DNA of 64,000 nt from CATQHD01 sp965202675. Lineage in GTDB: Bacteria; Actinomycetota; Acidimicrobiia; Spongiisociales; Spongiisociaceae. Position 1 is the stretch's first letter. Each line of letters begins with the position of its first letter. The notes below the pieces were generated by a model. It worked only from the letters and a program-made list of their open reading frames with translations, ran no database searches and was not told where the DNA came from. A program made the position numbers and the translations under genes. The stretch is from assembly GCA_965202675.1 (NCBI GenBank), contig OZ241842.1, positions 1,116,001-1,180,000 on the forward strand, in the 5' to 3' direction. This document shows positions 45,186 through 53,859 of this stretch, piece by piece.

Positions 45186-47233
45186 CCGGGGCCGCAGAAC
45201 AGGCGCCACTGCTGATCCGAGAACTTTCTCTGCTCGAGTTCGTGCGGCGGGTGCTGGCGCAGGCCGAGCGGGGGAGCACCCCCCTGCTCGAGCGGGTCAG
45301 ATACATAGCCATCGTCAGCGAGCTCATCGACGAGATCTTCCAGGTGCGGGTGGCCGGACTCACCGAACAGGCCGAGGAAGGCCTCGACAATCTTCCCGGA
45401 GGGGAAGGCGACGCCGACGAGCTGCTCGGCCGCATGGGAACCATCCTGAGGGAGATCTGCGAGCATCAGAGCAGCGCCTTCCGCACCGCCATCCAGCCCG
45501 CCCTCGAAGAGCAGGGCATCCGTATCCTGCTGTGGAGGTCCCTTGACGAAAACGACCGGGAGTACCTGAGCGAAGTGTTCGAGGAGCGGGTGTTCCCCGT
45601 CGTGACGCCTCTGGCAGTCGATCCGGCCCACCCCTTCCCCTACATCTCGAACCTCTCCATGAACCTGGCGATCATGGTGAGAGAGCCCTCCGACGGCAGC
45701 CGGCGCTTCGCCCGGGTGAAGGTACCCCCCATCCTCCCCCGCTTCATCGAGCTTCCCGGTCAGCGGGGCTTCGTGCCGCTCGAACAGGTGATCTCGGCCC
45801 ATCTCGACCTGCTGTTCCCCGGCATGGAAATAACCCAATGCCATCCCTTCCGCCTCACCCGCAACACCGACTACCAGCTGGCCGAGTTCGAGACCAACGA
45901 CCTGCTCGAAGCCCTCAAGTCGGAGCTGGGCCGCCGGCGGCGGGGTCAGGTGATGCGGCTGGAGGTCGAACGGGACATCGACCCCGACGTACTCGACCTC
46001 CTGATGCGGGAGCTGGAGATCGAAGACCGCCACATATACCGCATCTCCGGCCTGCTCGGCCTGGGCGACCTGACCACCCTGGCCGACCTGGACCTGCCCG
46101 AACACCGCTGGAAGTCCTTCCGGCCGGCGGCGCCGCCCCGCATCACCGAAGTCGACAACTTCTTCGAGATGATCACCGAAGGGGATGTGGTGGTCCATCA
46201 CCCGTACGAGTCCTTCGCCGCTTCCACCGCCGCCTTCGTCGATCAGGCGGCGCGCGACCCCGACGTGCTGGCCATCAAACAGACCCTGTACCGCACCTCG
46301 AACAACAGCTCCATCACCCGCTCCCTTATCACCGCCGCCGAGCTGGGCAAACAGGTGGTGGCCCTGGTGGAGCTGAAGGCCCGCTTCGACGAACAGCGCA
46401 ACATCGAACGGGCCCAGGCCCTGGAGAAAGCGGGCGTCCACGTCGTCTACGGGCTGGTGGGCCTCAAGACCCACGCCAAGTTCTGCTTGGTGGTGCGGAA
46501 GGAAAGCAACGGGCTGGCCCGCTACGTGCATACCTCCACCGGCAACTACAACGACCGCACCGCTCTGCTGTACGAAGACGTGGGGCTGTTCACCAAGGAC
46601 CCCGACCTCGGAGCGGACGTAAGCGACCTGTTCAACCAGCTGACCGGATACAGCCGGCAGAAGGCCTACCGGAAGCTGGTGGTGGCCCCCACCGACCTGC
46701 GCCCCTTCATTACGGAGATGATCCACCGCGAAGCCGGGTACGGGGGCGGCGGGCACATCGTGGCCAAGGCGAACGGCCTGGTGGACGAGCGGATCATCGG
46801 CGCCCTGTACGACGCGTCGCGGGCCGGGGTCCGCATCGACCTGATCATCAGGGGGGTGTGCTGCCTGCGGCCCGGCGTTCCCGGTCTGAGCGAGAACATC
46901 ACCGTCCGGTCGATAGTGGGCCGCTTCCTCGAACACTCCCGCATCTTCCGCTTCGGCCGCCCCGACCGGGGGTTCACCTATTACATGAGCTCGGCCGACC
47001 TGATGCCCCGCAACCTGGACCGCCGGGTGGAAGCTCTCGTTCCGGTGGAGGATCCGGAGGCGCAGCGGCGGCTGGAGGAGATTCTGGACCTGTGCCGGGC
47101 CGACGACCATCTGGCCTGGGAGCTGCAGCCGGACGGCGCCTACGCCCCGCGCGGCCCCAAGAACGACGTAGACGTCCAGCAGACCCTGCTGGCCAGGGCG
47201 CTCGAACGCGCCAGGTCGGCCCGCGAGCTCTGA
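45182..47233 (+). CDS. ppk: Polyphosphate kinase 1
   Basis: PPK1 reversibly makes polyphosphate from ATP. I start at GTG 45182, overlapping the TetR stop, giving 683 residues. Domains in order: N domain (RELSLLEFVRRVLAQAE), H domain (YISNLSMNLAIMV, HPFRLTRNTD), and catalytic C1/C2 phospholipase-D-like domains. C1 includes DVLAIKQTLYRTS, ELKARFDEQRNIERAQALEK and GLKTHAKFCLVVR, where His is the phosphorylated residue; C2 includes NGLVDERIIGALYDASRAGV and LIIRGVCCLRPG. The downstream SixA-like phosphatase starts 8 bp later. Confidence 0.96.
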   Translation: MTGAAEQAPLLIRELSLLEFVRRVLAQAERGSTPLLERVRYIAIVSELIDEIFQVRVAGLTEQAEEGLDNLPGGEGDADELLGRMGTILREICEHQSSAFRTAIQPALEEQGIRILLWRSLDENDREYLSEVFEERVFPVVTPLAVDPAHPFPYISNLSMNLAIMVREPSDGSRRFARVKVPPILPRFIELPGQRGFVPLEQVISAHLDLLFPGMEITQCHPFRLTRNTDYQLAEFETNDLLEALKSELGRRRRGQVMRLEVERDIDPDVLDLLMRELEIEDRHIYRISGLLGLGDLTTLADLDLPEHRWKSFRPAAPPRITEVDNFFEMITEGDVVVHHPYESFAASTAAFVDQAARDPDVLAIKQTLYRTSNNSSITRSLITAAELGKQVVALVELKARFDEQRNIERAQALEKAGVHVVYGLVGLKTHAKFCLVVRKESNGLARYVHTSTGNYNDRTALLYEDVGLFTKDPDLGADVSDLFNQLTGYSRQKAYRKLVVAPTDLRPFITEMIHREAGYGGGGHIVAKANGLVDERIIGALYDASRAGVRIDLIIRGVCCLRPGVPGLSENITVRSIVGRFLEHSRIFRFGRPDRGFTYYMSSADLMPRNLDRRVEALVPVEDPEAQRRLEEILDLCRADDHLAWELQPDGAYAPRGPKNDVDVQQTLLARALERARSAREL

Positions 47234-47241
47234 CCCGGCCC

Positions 47242-47739
47242 ATGGCCTCCCTGATGCTGCTCCGGCACGCCAAATCCGACTGGAACGCCTCCTTCGCCGA
47301 CGACCGCGCCCGGCCCCTCAACGGACGCGGGGTGCGCTCGGCCCGGGCGGTGGGGCGCTTCGTCGCCGACTGCGGCCTGGCGCCGGAGCTGGTGCTGGCA
47401 TCGCCCGCGGTGCGAACCGTAACCACCGCGGAGCTGGCCATGGAGGCCGGCGGGTGGGACTGCCGCCTCGAGCGGGCGCCGGGGCTGTACGGCGCCGACC
47501 CCGCCTATGTGCTGAGCCTGATCCGGGGAATTTCGGGGGTGGAGCGCCTGATGGTGGTGGGGCACGAGCCGACCATGTCCGGGTTCCTGGAGAAGATGAC
47601 CGGAAGCCGCCTGCGGATGCCCACCGCCGCTTTCGCCTCCCTCGGCCTGGCCTACGGCCGCTGGGAGGATCTATCCTGGGGGGCGTCCGAGGTGGAGTTG
47701 TACGCCCGGCCCCGCCTGCTGACAGCTACCCGACGGTGA
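47242..47739 (+). CDS. SixA-like phosphohistidine phosphatase (histidine phosphatase family)
   Basis: A 165-residue histidine phosphatase. MLLRHAKSDW has the RHG-type motif with catalytic His; LVLASPAVRTVTTAE carries the second Arg; VVGHEPTMSGF the second His. Members remove phosphate from phosphohistidine proteins or small molecules. Its place right after ppk suggests a link to phosphate metabolism, but target is unknown. Confidence 0.88.
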   Translation: MASLMLLRHAKSDWNASFADDRARPLNGRGVRSARAVGRFVADCGLAPELVLASPAVRTVTTAELAMEAGGWDCRLERAPGLYGADPAYVLSLIRGISGVERLMVVGHEPTMSGFLEKMTGSRLRMPTAAFASLGLAYGRWEDLSWGASEVELYARPRLLTATRR

Positions 47740-47824
47740 TCTCGCCCGGCGGCGGCCGGCCCGTCCGTCAGGTACTCTGGGGTGTTGCCCGCCCGTCTCT
47801 CGGAGACCGAACGGTTAGGCCGCG

Positions 47825-49660
47825 ATGAAGAGTATCCACACCCCCGTTCTCGACCGCATCCACCACCCGCGCGACCTGCGCCGGCTGGACGAACGCGAGC
47901 TGGAAATGCTGACGCGCGAGATACGCAGCCTGATCGTGGACATCGTAAACCGCAACGGAGGGCACCTGGGGTCGAACCTCGGCATCGTGGAGCTCACCAT
48001 CACCCTGCATCGGGTGTTCGACTCGCCCCACGACATCCTCCTGTTCGATACCGGCCACCAGGCCTACCCTCACAAGCTGCTGACCGGCCGCCGCCGGGAA
48101 TTCGACAGCCTTCGGCGCCCCGGCGGGATGTCCGGCTACCCCAGCCGGATGGAATCCGAACACGACTGGATCGAGAACAGCCACGCCTCCACCGCCCTCT
48201 CCTACGCCCACGGCCTGGCCGCCGCCTTCAAGACCCGGGGGGAGGACCGGCGGGTGGTGGCGGTGGTGGGCGACGGCTCCCTGACCGGCGGCATGGCCCT
48301 GGAGGGGCTGAACAACCTGGGCCATTCGGACAGCAACGTGATCATCGTCCTGAACGACAACGGGCGCTCCTACGCCCCCACCGTCTCGCTCCTGTCGGAG
48401 AGCCTCGTAAAGATCCGCTCCAACCCGGTATACATGCGCCGCCAGGAACGCCTCGAACAGATCGCCGAGTCGGTTCCCTGGGTGGGGGAAATGCTGCGCC
48501 GCGGAATCGACGCCACCAAGGCGGCCATCCGCCACATGTGGGATCCACCCCCCGTCTTCGAGCAGCTGGGCCTGCGCTACCTGGGCCCCGTGAACGGCCA
48601 CCAGATATCAGAGCTGGAAGCGGCCCTGGAGAAGACCAAGCTGTTCGACGGCCCCACCCTGGTGCACGTAATAACCCAGAAGGGGCGGGGGTACACCCCG
48701 GCCGAGAACGACCCCATCAAGAACCTGCACGACCTGTCGTCGGTCAAGGAGGGCAGTTACACGGCCGCCTTCGCCGACCACCTCGTGGAGCTGGGCCGGC
48801 GGGCGCCCGAGACGGTGGCGGTAACCGCCGCCATGCCCGACTCCACCGGGCTGCTGCCCTTCAAGGACCGCTTCCCCGACCGGGTCTTCGACGTGGGCAT
48901 CGCCGAGCAGCACGCGGTGACCATGGCGGCCGGGATGGCGCTGGGGGGTCTGCGGCCCATTGTGGCCATCTACTCCACCTTCCTCACCAGGGCGCTCGAC
49001 CAGATCAACCTGGACGCCGCCCTGCACGGCTGTCCGGTGGTGTTCTGCATCGACCGGGCGGGGGTGACCGGCGACGACGGACCCTCCCACCACGGCCTGC
49101 TGGACATGGTGCTCCTGTCCAAGGTGCCCGGCATGACCATCTTCGCCCCTTCCTCCTACGAGGAGGTGGCGGTGATGCTCGACGCCGCCATGGAGATCAC
49201 CGACGGCCCCTGTGCCCTGCGCTGGCCCAAGACCCCCGCCCCCCGCGCCGGACCGGGGGAGATGGGCTCCGGCCTGTCGGCGCGGCGGGCGGCGGCGGGA
49301 TCGGAGGTGTGCCTGATCGGGGTCGGGAAGATGCTGGACACCGCCAGGCAGGCGGCCCGGCTGCTGGAGGCGGAGGGCGTGAGCAGCTCGGTGTGGGATC
49401 CGCGGGTGGTCAAGCCCCTGGATCCGGTGATGATCGGCGATGCGGTCCGGCACAAGCTGGTGGTAACCGTCGAGGACGGCTTCCGGGAAGGGGGCGTAGG
49501 CCAGGCGGTCCGCGATCTGATATCGGCGTCCACCGCGGTGCCGGTGGTGGTTATGGGCCTTCCCACCGTCCACATCCCCCACGGCGCCATCGACGAGATC
49601 ATGGCTACCTACTCCCTCGACCCGCCGGGCGTGGCGGCAGAGGTGCGCAAGCACATCTGA
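47825..49660 (+). CDS. dxs: 1-Deoxy-D-xylulose-5-phosphate synthase
   Basis: DXS condenses pyruvate and glyceraldehyde 3-phosphate, using thiamine diphosphate, in the first step of the MEP isoprenoid pathway. The 611-residue protein starts MKSIHTPVLDRIHHPRDLRR. GGHLGSNLGIVELTI, DTGHQAYPHKLLTGRR, the ThDP motif VVGDGSLTGGMALEGLNN, and the transketolase-like DVGIAEQHAVTMAAGMAL all match. Length is typical. It follows sixA by 85 bp and is probably transcribed separately. Confidence 0.96.
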   Translation: MKSIHTPVLDRIHHPRDLRRLDERELEMLTREIRSLIVDIVNRNGGHLGSNLGIVELTITLHRVFDSPHDILLFDTGHQAYPHKLLTGRRREFDSLRRPGGMSGYPSRMESEHDWIENSHASTALSYAHGLAAAFKTRGEDRRVVAVVGDGSLTGGMALEGLNNLGHSDSNVIIVLNDNGRSYAPTVSLLSESLVKIRSNPVYMRRQERLEQIAESVPWVGEMLRRGIDATKAAIRHMWDPPPVFEQLGLRYLGPVNGHQISELEAALEKTKLFDGPTLVHVITQKGRGYTPAENDPIKNLHDLSSVKEGSYTAAFADHLVELGRRAPETVAVTAAMPDSTGLLPFKDRFPDRVFDVGIAEQHAVTMAAGMALGGLRPIVAIYSTFLTRALDQINLDAALHGCPVVFCIDRAGVTGDDGPSHHGLLDMVLLSKVPGMTIFAPSSYEEVAVMLDAAMEITDGPCALRWPKTPAPRAGPGEMGSGLSARRAAAGSEVCLIGVGKMLDTARQAARLLEAEGVSSSVWDPRVVKPLDPVMIGDAVRHKLVVTVEDGFREGGVGQAVRDLISASTAVPVVVMGLPTVHIPHGAIDEIMATYSLDPPGVAAEVRKHI

Positions 49661-49812
49661 GCCGAGAGCCCGGATCAGGGCGGCGGGCCCCGGACATATC
49701 GCCGGTGGGCGGATGACCACCTTCGGGCTTTTCGAGAAGCGGGAGGTAGGACCGGGTCAAACTACAAAGACAAAAGAACCGTATAATGATGGTTCCCGGC
49801 GAAGAGAGGATC

Positions 49813-50904
49813 ATGGCGGCCAAACGGTTAGGGGCAGGGGCTCTGTTGCTTGCGGTCGCCGTCGTATTGCTGGTTCCCGCCGCGCCCGGCGACCGCTCCG
49901 CCTCCGCCCAGGAACCGCCGGCCGCTTCGGGCGCGCTGGCCGAGGTGAGGGCGCGGGGGGCGTTGCGGTGCGGGGTGGCCACCAGCGCCATCGGGTTCGC
50001 CGCGCCGCAGGCAGACGGCGCCTACACCGGCCTCGACGCCGACTTCTGCCGGGCGGTGGCGGCGGCCGTGCTGGGCGACGCCGGGGCGGTGGAGTTCGTG
50101 ACCGTGGAAGCCGACCGATTCATCATCCTGACTTCCGGCGGCGTGGATGTGATCTTCCGCAACACCACCTGGAGCCAGACCCGCGACCTGGAGCTGGGCA
50201 CCGATTTCGGGCCGGTCTACTTCTACGACGGCCAGCAGATGTTGGGGCGGGCGGAGGTGGGCTTCACCGAGAACTCCACCGTCGCCGACATAGGCGGGGC
50301 CCGGGTGTGCACCAACGCCGGCACCACCACCGAGAAGAACATGGCCGAGGCGGCCCGCGCCGCGGGGGCGGACATCCAGCTGGTTACCGGCGAGTCGCTT
50401 TCGGAAGCGCTGGAGCTCTACAAGGCCGGATCGTGCGACATCTTTACCACCGACAACTCGGTGCTGGCAGGCGAGCGGTTTGCCGCCGTGTCGTCGGGTG
50501 AGATCCAGGAAGGAGACTGGGTGATCTTCCCGCCCGTCCCCTTCTCCAAGGAACCCCTCGCCCCCGTTTACCGGCAGAACGACAGCCAGTGGGCCGACAT
50601 TGTGAACTGGACCCTTTTCGCCCTGATCATCGCCGATGAGAAGGGCATCACATCCCAGAACATAGACGCCATGGCGGCCGACCCGCCCGACCCGGAATCC
50701 GCCCGGTTGCTGGGGGTAAGCGACGACGAGCTCCAGACCGCCATGGGCCTGGCGCCGGACGCCTTCGCCGCGGCTGTCCGGGCGGTCGGGAACTACGACG
50801 AAATCTACCTGCGCAACCTCGGAGTTCTAGGATTCACCCGCGACGGAACCGCCAACGCCCGCTGGACGGAAGGGGGGTTGATTTATGCTCCCCCCGCCCG
50901 CTAG
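49813..50904 (+). CDS. Amino-acid ABC transporter substrate-binding protein 1 (AapJ-like)
   Basis: A 363-residue periplasmic-type binding protein. I start at ATG 49813 because GAGAGGA lies just before it. The hydrophobic signal (GAGALLLAVAVVLLVPAA) ends near SASA. EVRARGALRCGVATSAIGFA, GLDADFCRAVAAAVLGD and VDVIFRNTTWSQTRD are the hallmarks of general L-amino-acid (AapJ/BztA) binding proteins. No lipobox, unlike the second copy, so this one may be released or differently anchored. It opens the aap operon. Confidence 0.9.
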   Translation: MAAKRLGAGALLLAVAVVLLVPAAPGDRSASAQEPPAASGALAEVRARGALRCGVATSAIGFAAPQADGAYTGLDADFCRAVAAAVLGDAGAVEFVTVEADRFIILTSGGVDVIFRNTTWSQTRDLELGTDFGPVYFYDGQQMLGRAEVGFTENSTVADIGGARVCTNAGTTTEKNMAEAARAAGADIQLVTGESLSEALELYKAGSCDIFTTDNSVLAGERFAAVSSGEIQEGDWVIFPPVPFSKEPLAPVYRQNDSQWADIVNWTLFALIIADEKGITSQNIDAMAADPPDPESARLLGVSDDELQTAMGLAPDAFAAAVRAVGNYDEIYLRNLGVLGFTRDGTANARWTEGGLIYAPPAR

Positions 50905-51056
50905 AATGACGCGTTGAAGCCGCTTCTTTCTGCGAGTGCAGGAAGTAGAATCGGCTTACAGGTGCGCACTGCAGGGTTGCGCACTACACTTCAAGGCGCT
51001 CCGCCGTGCGCGGTGTGCACACCCAACCTTGTCCGACTTTATGGAGGTAAGAACTG

Positions 51057-52175
51057 ATGAAGCGACTGTTGGCAGTAGTTCTGCTGCTCGGCTTGGTCGC
51101 CGCGGCGTGCGGCGGCGACGCTGACGACGAAACCACCACCACGCCCGCCCCCGCCGCGGTCGAGACCACGCAGCCGCCCGCTCCGGCCCCCACCGCGGGG
51201 ACGCTTGCGGAGGTGAGAGCCCGCGGGGCGCTGCGATGCGGTGTGTCCACCGGCGCCATCGGGTTCTCCGAACCGCAGGAAGACGGGTCGTACAACGGCT
51301 TCGACGCCGATTTCTGCCGGGCCCTGGCCGCAGTGGTGTTCGGCGACGCCGACGCGATCGAGTTCGTAGGCCTGACCGCCGCCGAGCGGTTCAACGCCCT
51401 GACCGCCGGCGAGGTGGACGTGCTGTTCCGCAACACCACCTGGACGCAGAGCCGCGACTCCGAGATCGGCGGTGACTTCGGACCCACCACCTTCTACGAC
51501 GGGCAACAGATCATGGGCAAGGCGGAGTTCGGATTCAACGATGCTTCCACCCTGGCCGATGTGGACGGAGCCCGGTTGTGCACCAACGCCGGAACCACCA
51601 CCGAGAAGAACATCACCGAAGGGGCCCGCGAGGTGGGCGCCGAGATCGAGCTGGTAACGGTCGAGGCCTTCCCGGAGGCCATGGAGCTGTACCGGGCCGG
51701 TTCCTGTGACCTGGTTACCACCGACGGCTCCGGCCTGTTCGGCGAGCGGTTCTCCGCCGTCGCCAACGGCGAGATCAGCGAGGGCGAGTGGATCATCTTC
51801 CCCACTACCCCGATCTCCAAGGAGCCGCTCGGCCCCATGTACCGGCAGAACGACAGCGAGTGGGGCGACGTGGTCAACTGGACGGTCTTCGCGCTGATCA
51901 TCGCCGACGAGAAGGGAGTCACCTCCCAGAACGTCGACCAGATGGCGTCCGACCCGGCCGATCCGGAAGTAGGCCGCCTGCTGGGGTCGAGCGACGACGA
52001 GGTGCAGTCCGCACTGGGAATCGATGCCGACGCCTTCGCCAGCGCCATCCGACAGGTCGGCAACTACGACGAGATCTACACCCGCAACCTGGAAGATCTG
52101 GGCTTCGTCCGGATCGGTTCGGCCAACGCCCGCTGGACGGACGGCGGATTGATCTACGCTCCGCCTGCCCGCTGA
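51057..52175 (+). CDS. Amino-acid ABC transporter substrate-binding lipoprotein 2 (AapJ-like)
   Basis: A 372-residue paralogue of the preceding gene. It has TATGGAGGTAAG before ATG 51057 and a clear lipobox VAAAC (Cys18), then a Thr/Pro-rich linker and the same binding-protein domain (GALRCGVSTGAIGFSEPQED, FDADFCRALAAVVFGD, NTTWTQSRDSEI). Two similar receptors in one operon may widen substrate range. A strong hairpin follows at 52210-52241. Confidence 0.93.
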   Translation: MKRLLAVVLLLGLVAAACGGDADDETTTTPAPAAVETTQPPAPAPTAGTLAEVRARGALRCGVSTGAIGFSEPQEDGSYNGFDADFCRALAAVVFGDADAIEFVGLTAAERFNALTAGEVDVLFRNTTWTQSRDSEIGGDFGPTTFYDGQQIMGKAEFGFNDASTLADVDGARLCTNAGTTTEKNITEGAREVGAEIELVTVEAFPEAMELYRAGSCDLVTTDGSGLFGERFSAVANGEISEGEWIIFPTTPISKEPLGPMYRQNDSEWGDVVNWTVFALIIADEKGVTSQNVDQMASDPADPEVGRLLGSSDDEVQSALGIDADAFASAIRQVGNYDEIYTRNLEDLGFVRIGSANARWTDGGLIYAPPAR

Positions 52176-52209
52176 GCGCACCCCCGGAAGGGGCAACGCC
52201 AAGCTGTGC

Positions 52210-52241
52210 AAGAGGGGATGCCGTTGAAGGCATCCCCTCTT
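52210..52241. terminator. Perfect 13-bp hairpin between binding protein and permease genes
   Basis: AAGAGGGGATGCC and GGCATCCCCTCTT form a perfect 13-bp stem around a 6-nt loop. There is no U run on the plus strand. In ABC operons such hairpins stabilise the binding-protein mRNA or partly stop transcription, giving more binding protein than permease. Confidence 0.75.
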
Positions 52242-52289
52242 CGCTACCGTATGACTTGATTCGGCCCCAACACGGAGAAGCCGGAGGAC

Positions 52290-53858
52290 GTGGCAACAAC
52301 CCCGCAGAGCCCACCCAAGAGATCGCAACACGCCAAGCCCCCCATTTGGCGCAACACCCTCATCCTGAAATGGGTGGTGCAGGTCGCGTTCCTGGTCGGC
52401 TTCGGTGCCCTCTTGGTAATTCTGATCAGGGAGGCTATCAAAAACCTGGGATCTACCAGAGCCGCAGTCCTCTCTTGGGATTTCCTGCGCGAGCCGCCCG
52501 GGATAAAACTCTCGGAGGGTTTCAACACCGACCCGGAGACCTCCCTGGAGGCCCTGGCGGCGGGGATGGTCAACATGCTTCGGATCACCTGGAGCGGCCT
52601 GATAGTGGCCACCCTGCTCGGCACGGTGATCGGGGTTTCCCGCCTCTCCTCCAACTGGATCGTTTCCCGCGTCGCCAACGCCTACATCGAGTTCTTCCGC
52701 AACATTCCCTTGCTGGTCCAGATTTTCTTCTGGCAGGCGATCATCATCAGCGTCTTCCCGGATCTGACGGCCGACCGGGAAGGGGCGGGTTGGATCATCC
52801 CCAGTCCAAAGGGCTTGGCCATCCCCTGGTTGACGCCCCAGGCAGGCCGCTGGCAGTACATGGCCCTGCTGGCGGCAGGAATCATCATCGCCGGCCTGGT
52901 CTACCGGAAGCGGACCGAGCTGCTCGAAACCGAAGGCCGGGAGACGCACGCCCTGGCCTGGACAGTCGTCGTGCTCGTCCTGTTCCTGGTGGGAGGCTGG
53001 TTCGCCCATCCGATCATGGGGGTCCTCGGATGGCTCTTCTCCGCCCTGGCCTGGGCGGCGGGCGCGGCGCCGGTGCTGGTGTTCCAGATACTGCTGGCGG
53101 CGCTGGCCCTGTGGGGGGCCTTCCGCTACGTAAAGGGATACCTGGACGACCGCCGCACCCCGGCCGGCCTGGCCAAACTGACCGACGACGACTACTTCCG
53201 CCTGGGTTTGGTCGGCTTCGTCGGCTTGGCGGCTGCCGGCTTTTTGTTGTCCGGCGGAGGCAACACCCTGATCTCCCACCTCTTGGGGCGGGTCGACTTC
53301 TTCAAGATGAACTGGGGCCTGGAACCGTTGTTCGATTTCCTCGCCTCCAGGTTCGACTTCTCGGGGGGGGCGCCGCTGCGCTTCACCCGGCCCGAAGTGA
53401 TCGTTCCTACCCGGTTCGCCCAGTACTCCCAGGAGGTGGGCAAGGCTTTCTCGCCGGGCTACCTCTCGATCTGGACGGGGGTTACCCTCTATACGGCCGC
53501 CTTCATCGGCGAGCTGGTGAGGGCCGGCATCTTGGCCGTCCACAAGGGCCAGAGCGAAGCTGCCCAAGCCCTCGGTCTGCGCAGCGGGCGGAGGATGCGG
53601 CTGGTCATACTGCCCCAGGCCTTCCGCATCATCCTCCCCCCGCTCGGATCGCAGTACCTGAACCTGGCCAAGAACACCTCCCTGGGGATAGCAGTGGCGT
53701 ACGCGGAGATCGTCCAGGTGGGCCAGACCATCTTCAACCAGACCGGACAGTCCCTGGCGGTGTTCCTGATCTGGATGGCTTTTTTCTCGACGGTGAGCCT
53801 GGTGCTGTCGGCGGTGGTCAACTACTACAACCGCAAGATGCGGCTGGTGGAGCGCTGA
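52290..53858 (+). CDS. Amino-acid ABC transporter permease 1 (AapQ-like)
   Basis: A 522-residue membrane protein with GTG start after GGAGGAC. It has N-terminal membrane helices, the conserved YIEFFRNIPLLVQIFFWQA near residue 135, a long middle insert with several extra helices, and the C-terminal coupling region GQSEAAQALGLRSGRRMRLV, then ILPQAFRIILPPLGSQYLNL, which contacts the ATPase. It is longer than usual AapQ (about 400) because of the insert (residues about 180-330). Confidence 0.9.
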   Translation: MATTPQSPPKRSQHAKPPIWRNTLILKWVVQVAFLVGFGALLVILIREAIKNLGSTRAAVLSWDFLREPPGIKLSEGFNTDPETSLEALAAGMVNMLRITWSGLIVATLLGTVIGVSRLSSNWIVSRVANAYIEFFRNIPLLVQIFFWQAIIISVFPDLTADREGAGWIIPSPKGLAIPWLTPQAGRWQYMALLAAGIIIAGLVYRKRTELLETEGRETHALAWTVVVLVLFLVGGWFAHPIMGVLGWLFSALAWAAGAAPVLVFQILLAALALWGAFRYVKGYLDDRRTPAGLAKLTDDDYFRLGLVGFVGLAAAGFLLSGGGNTLISHLLGRVDFFKMNWGLEPLFDFLASRFDFSGGAPLRFTRPEVIVPTRFAQYSQEVGKAFSPGYLSIWTGVTLYTAAFIGELVRAGILAVHKGQSEAAQALGLRSGRRMRLVILPQAFRIILPPLGSQYLNLAKNTSLGIAVAYAEIVQVGQTIFNQTGQSLAVFLIWMAFFSTVSLVLSAVVNYYNRKMRLVER

Positions 53859-53859
53859 G

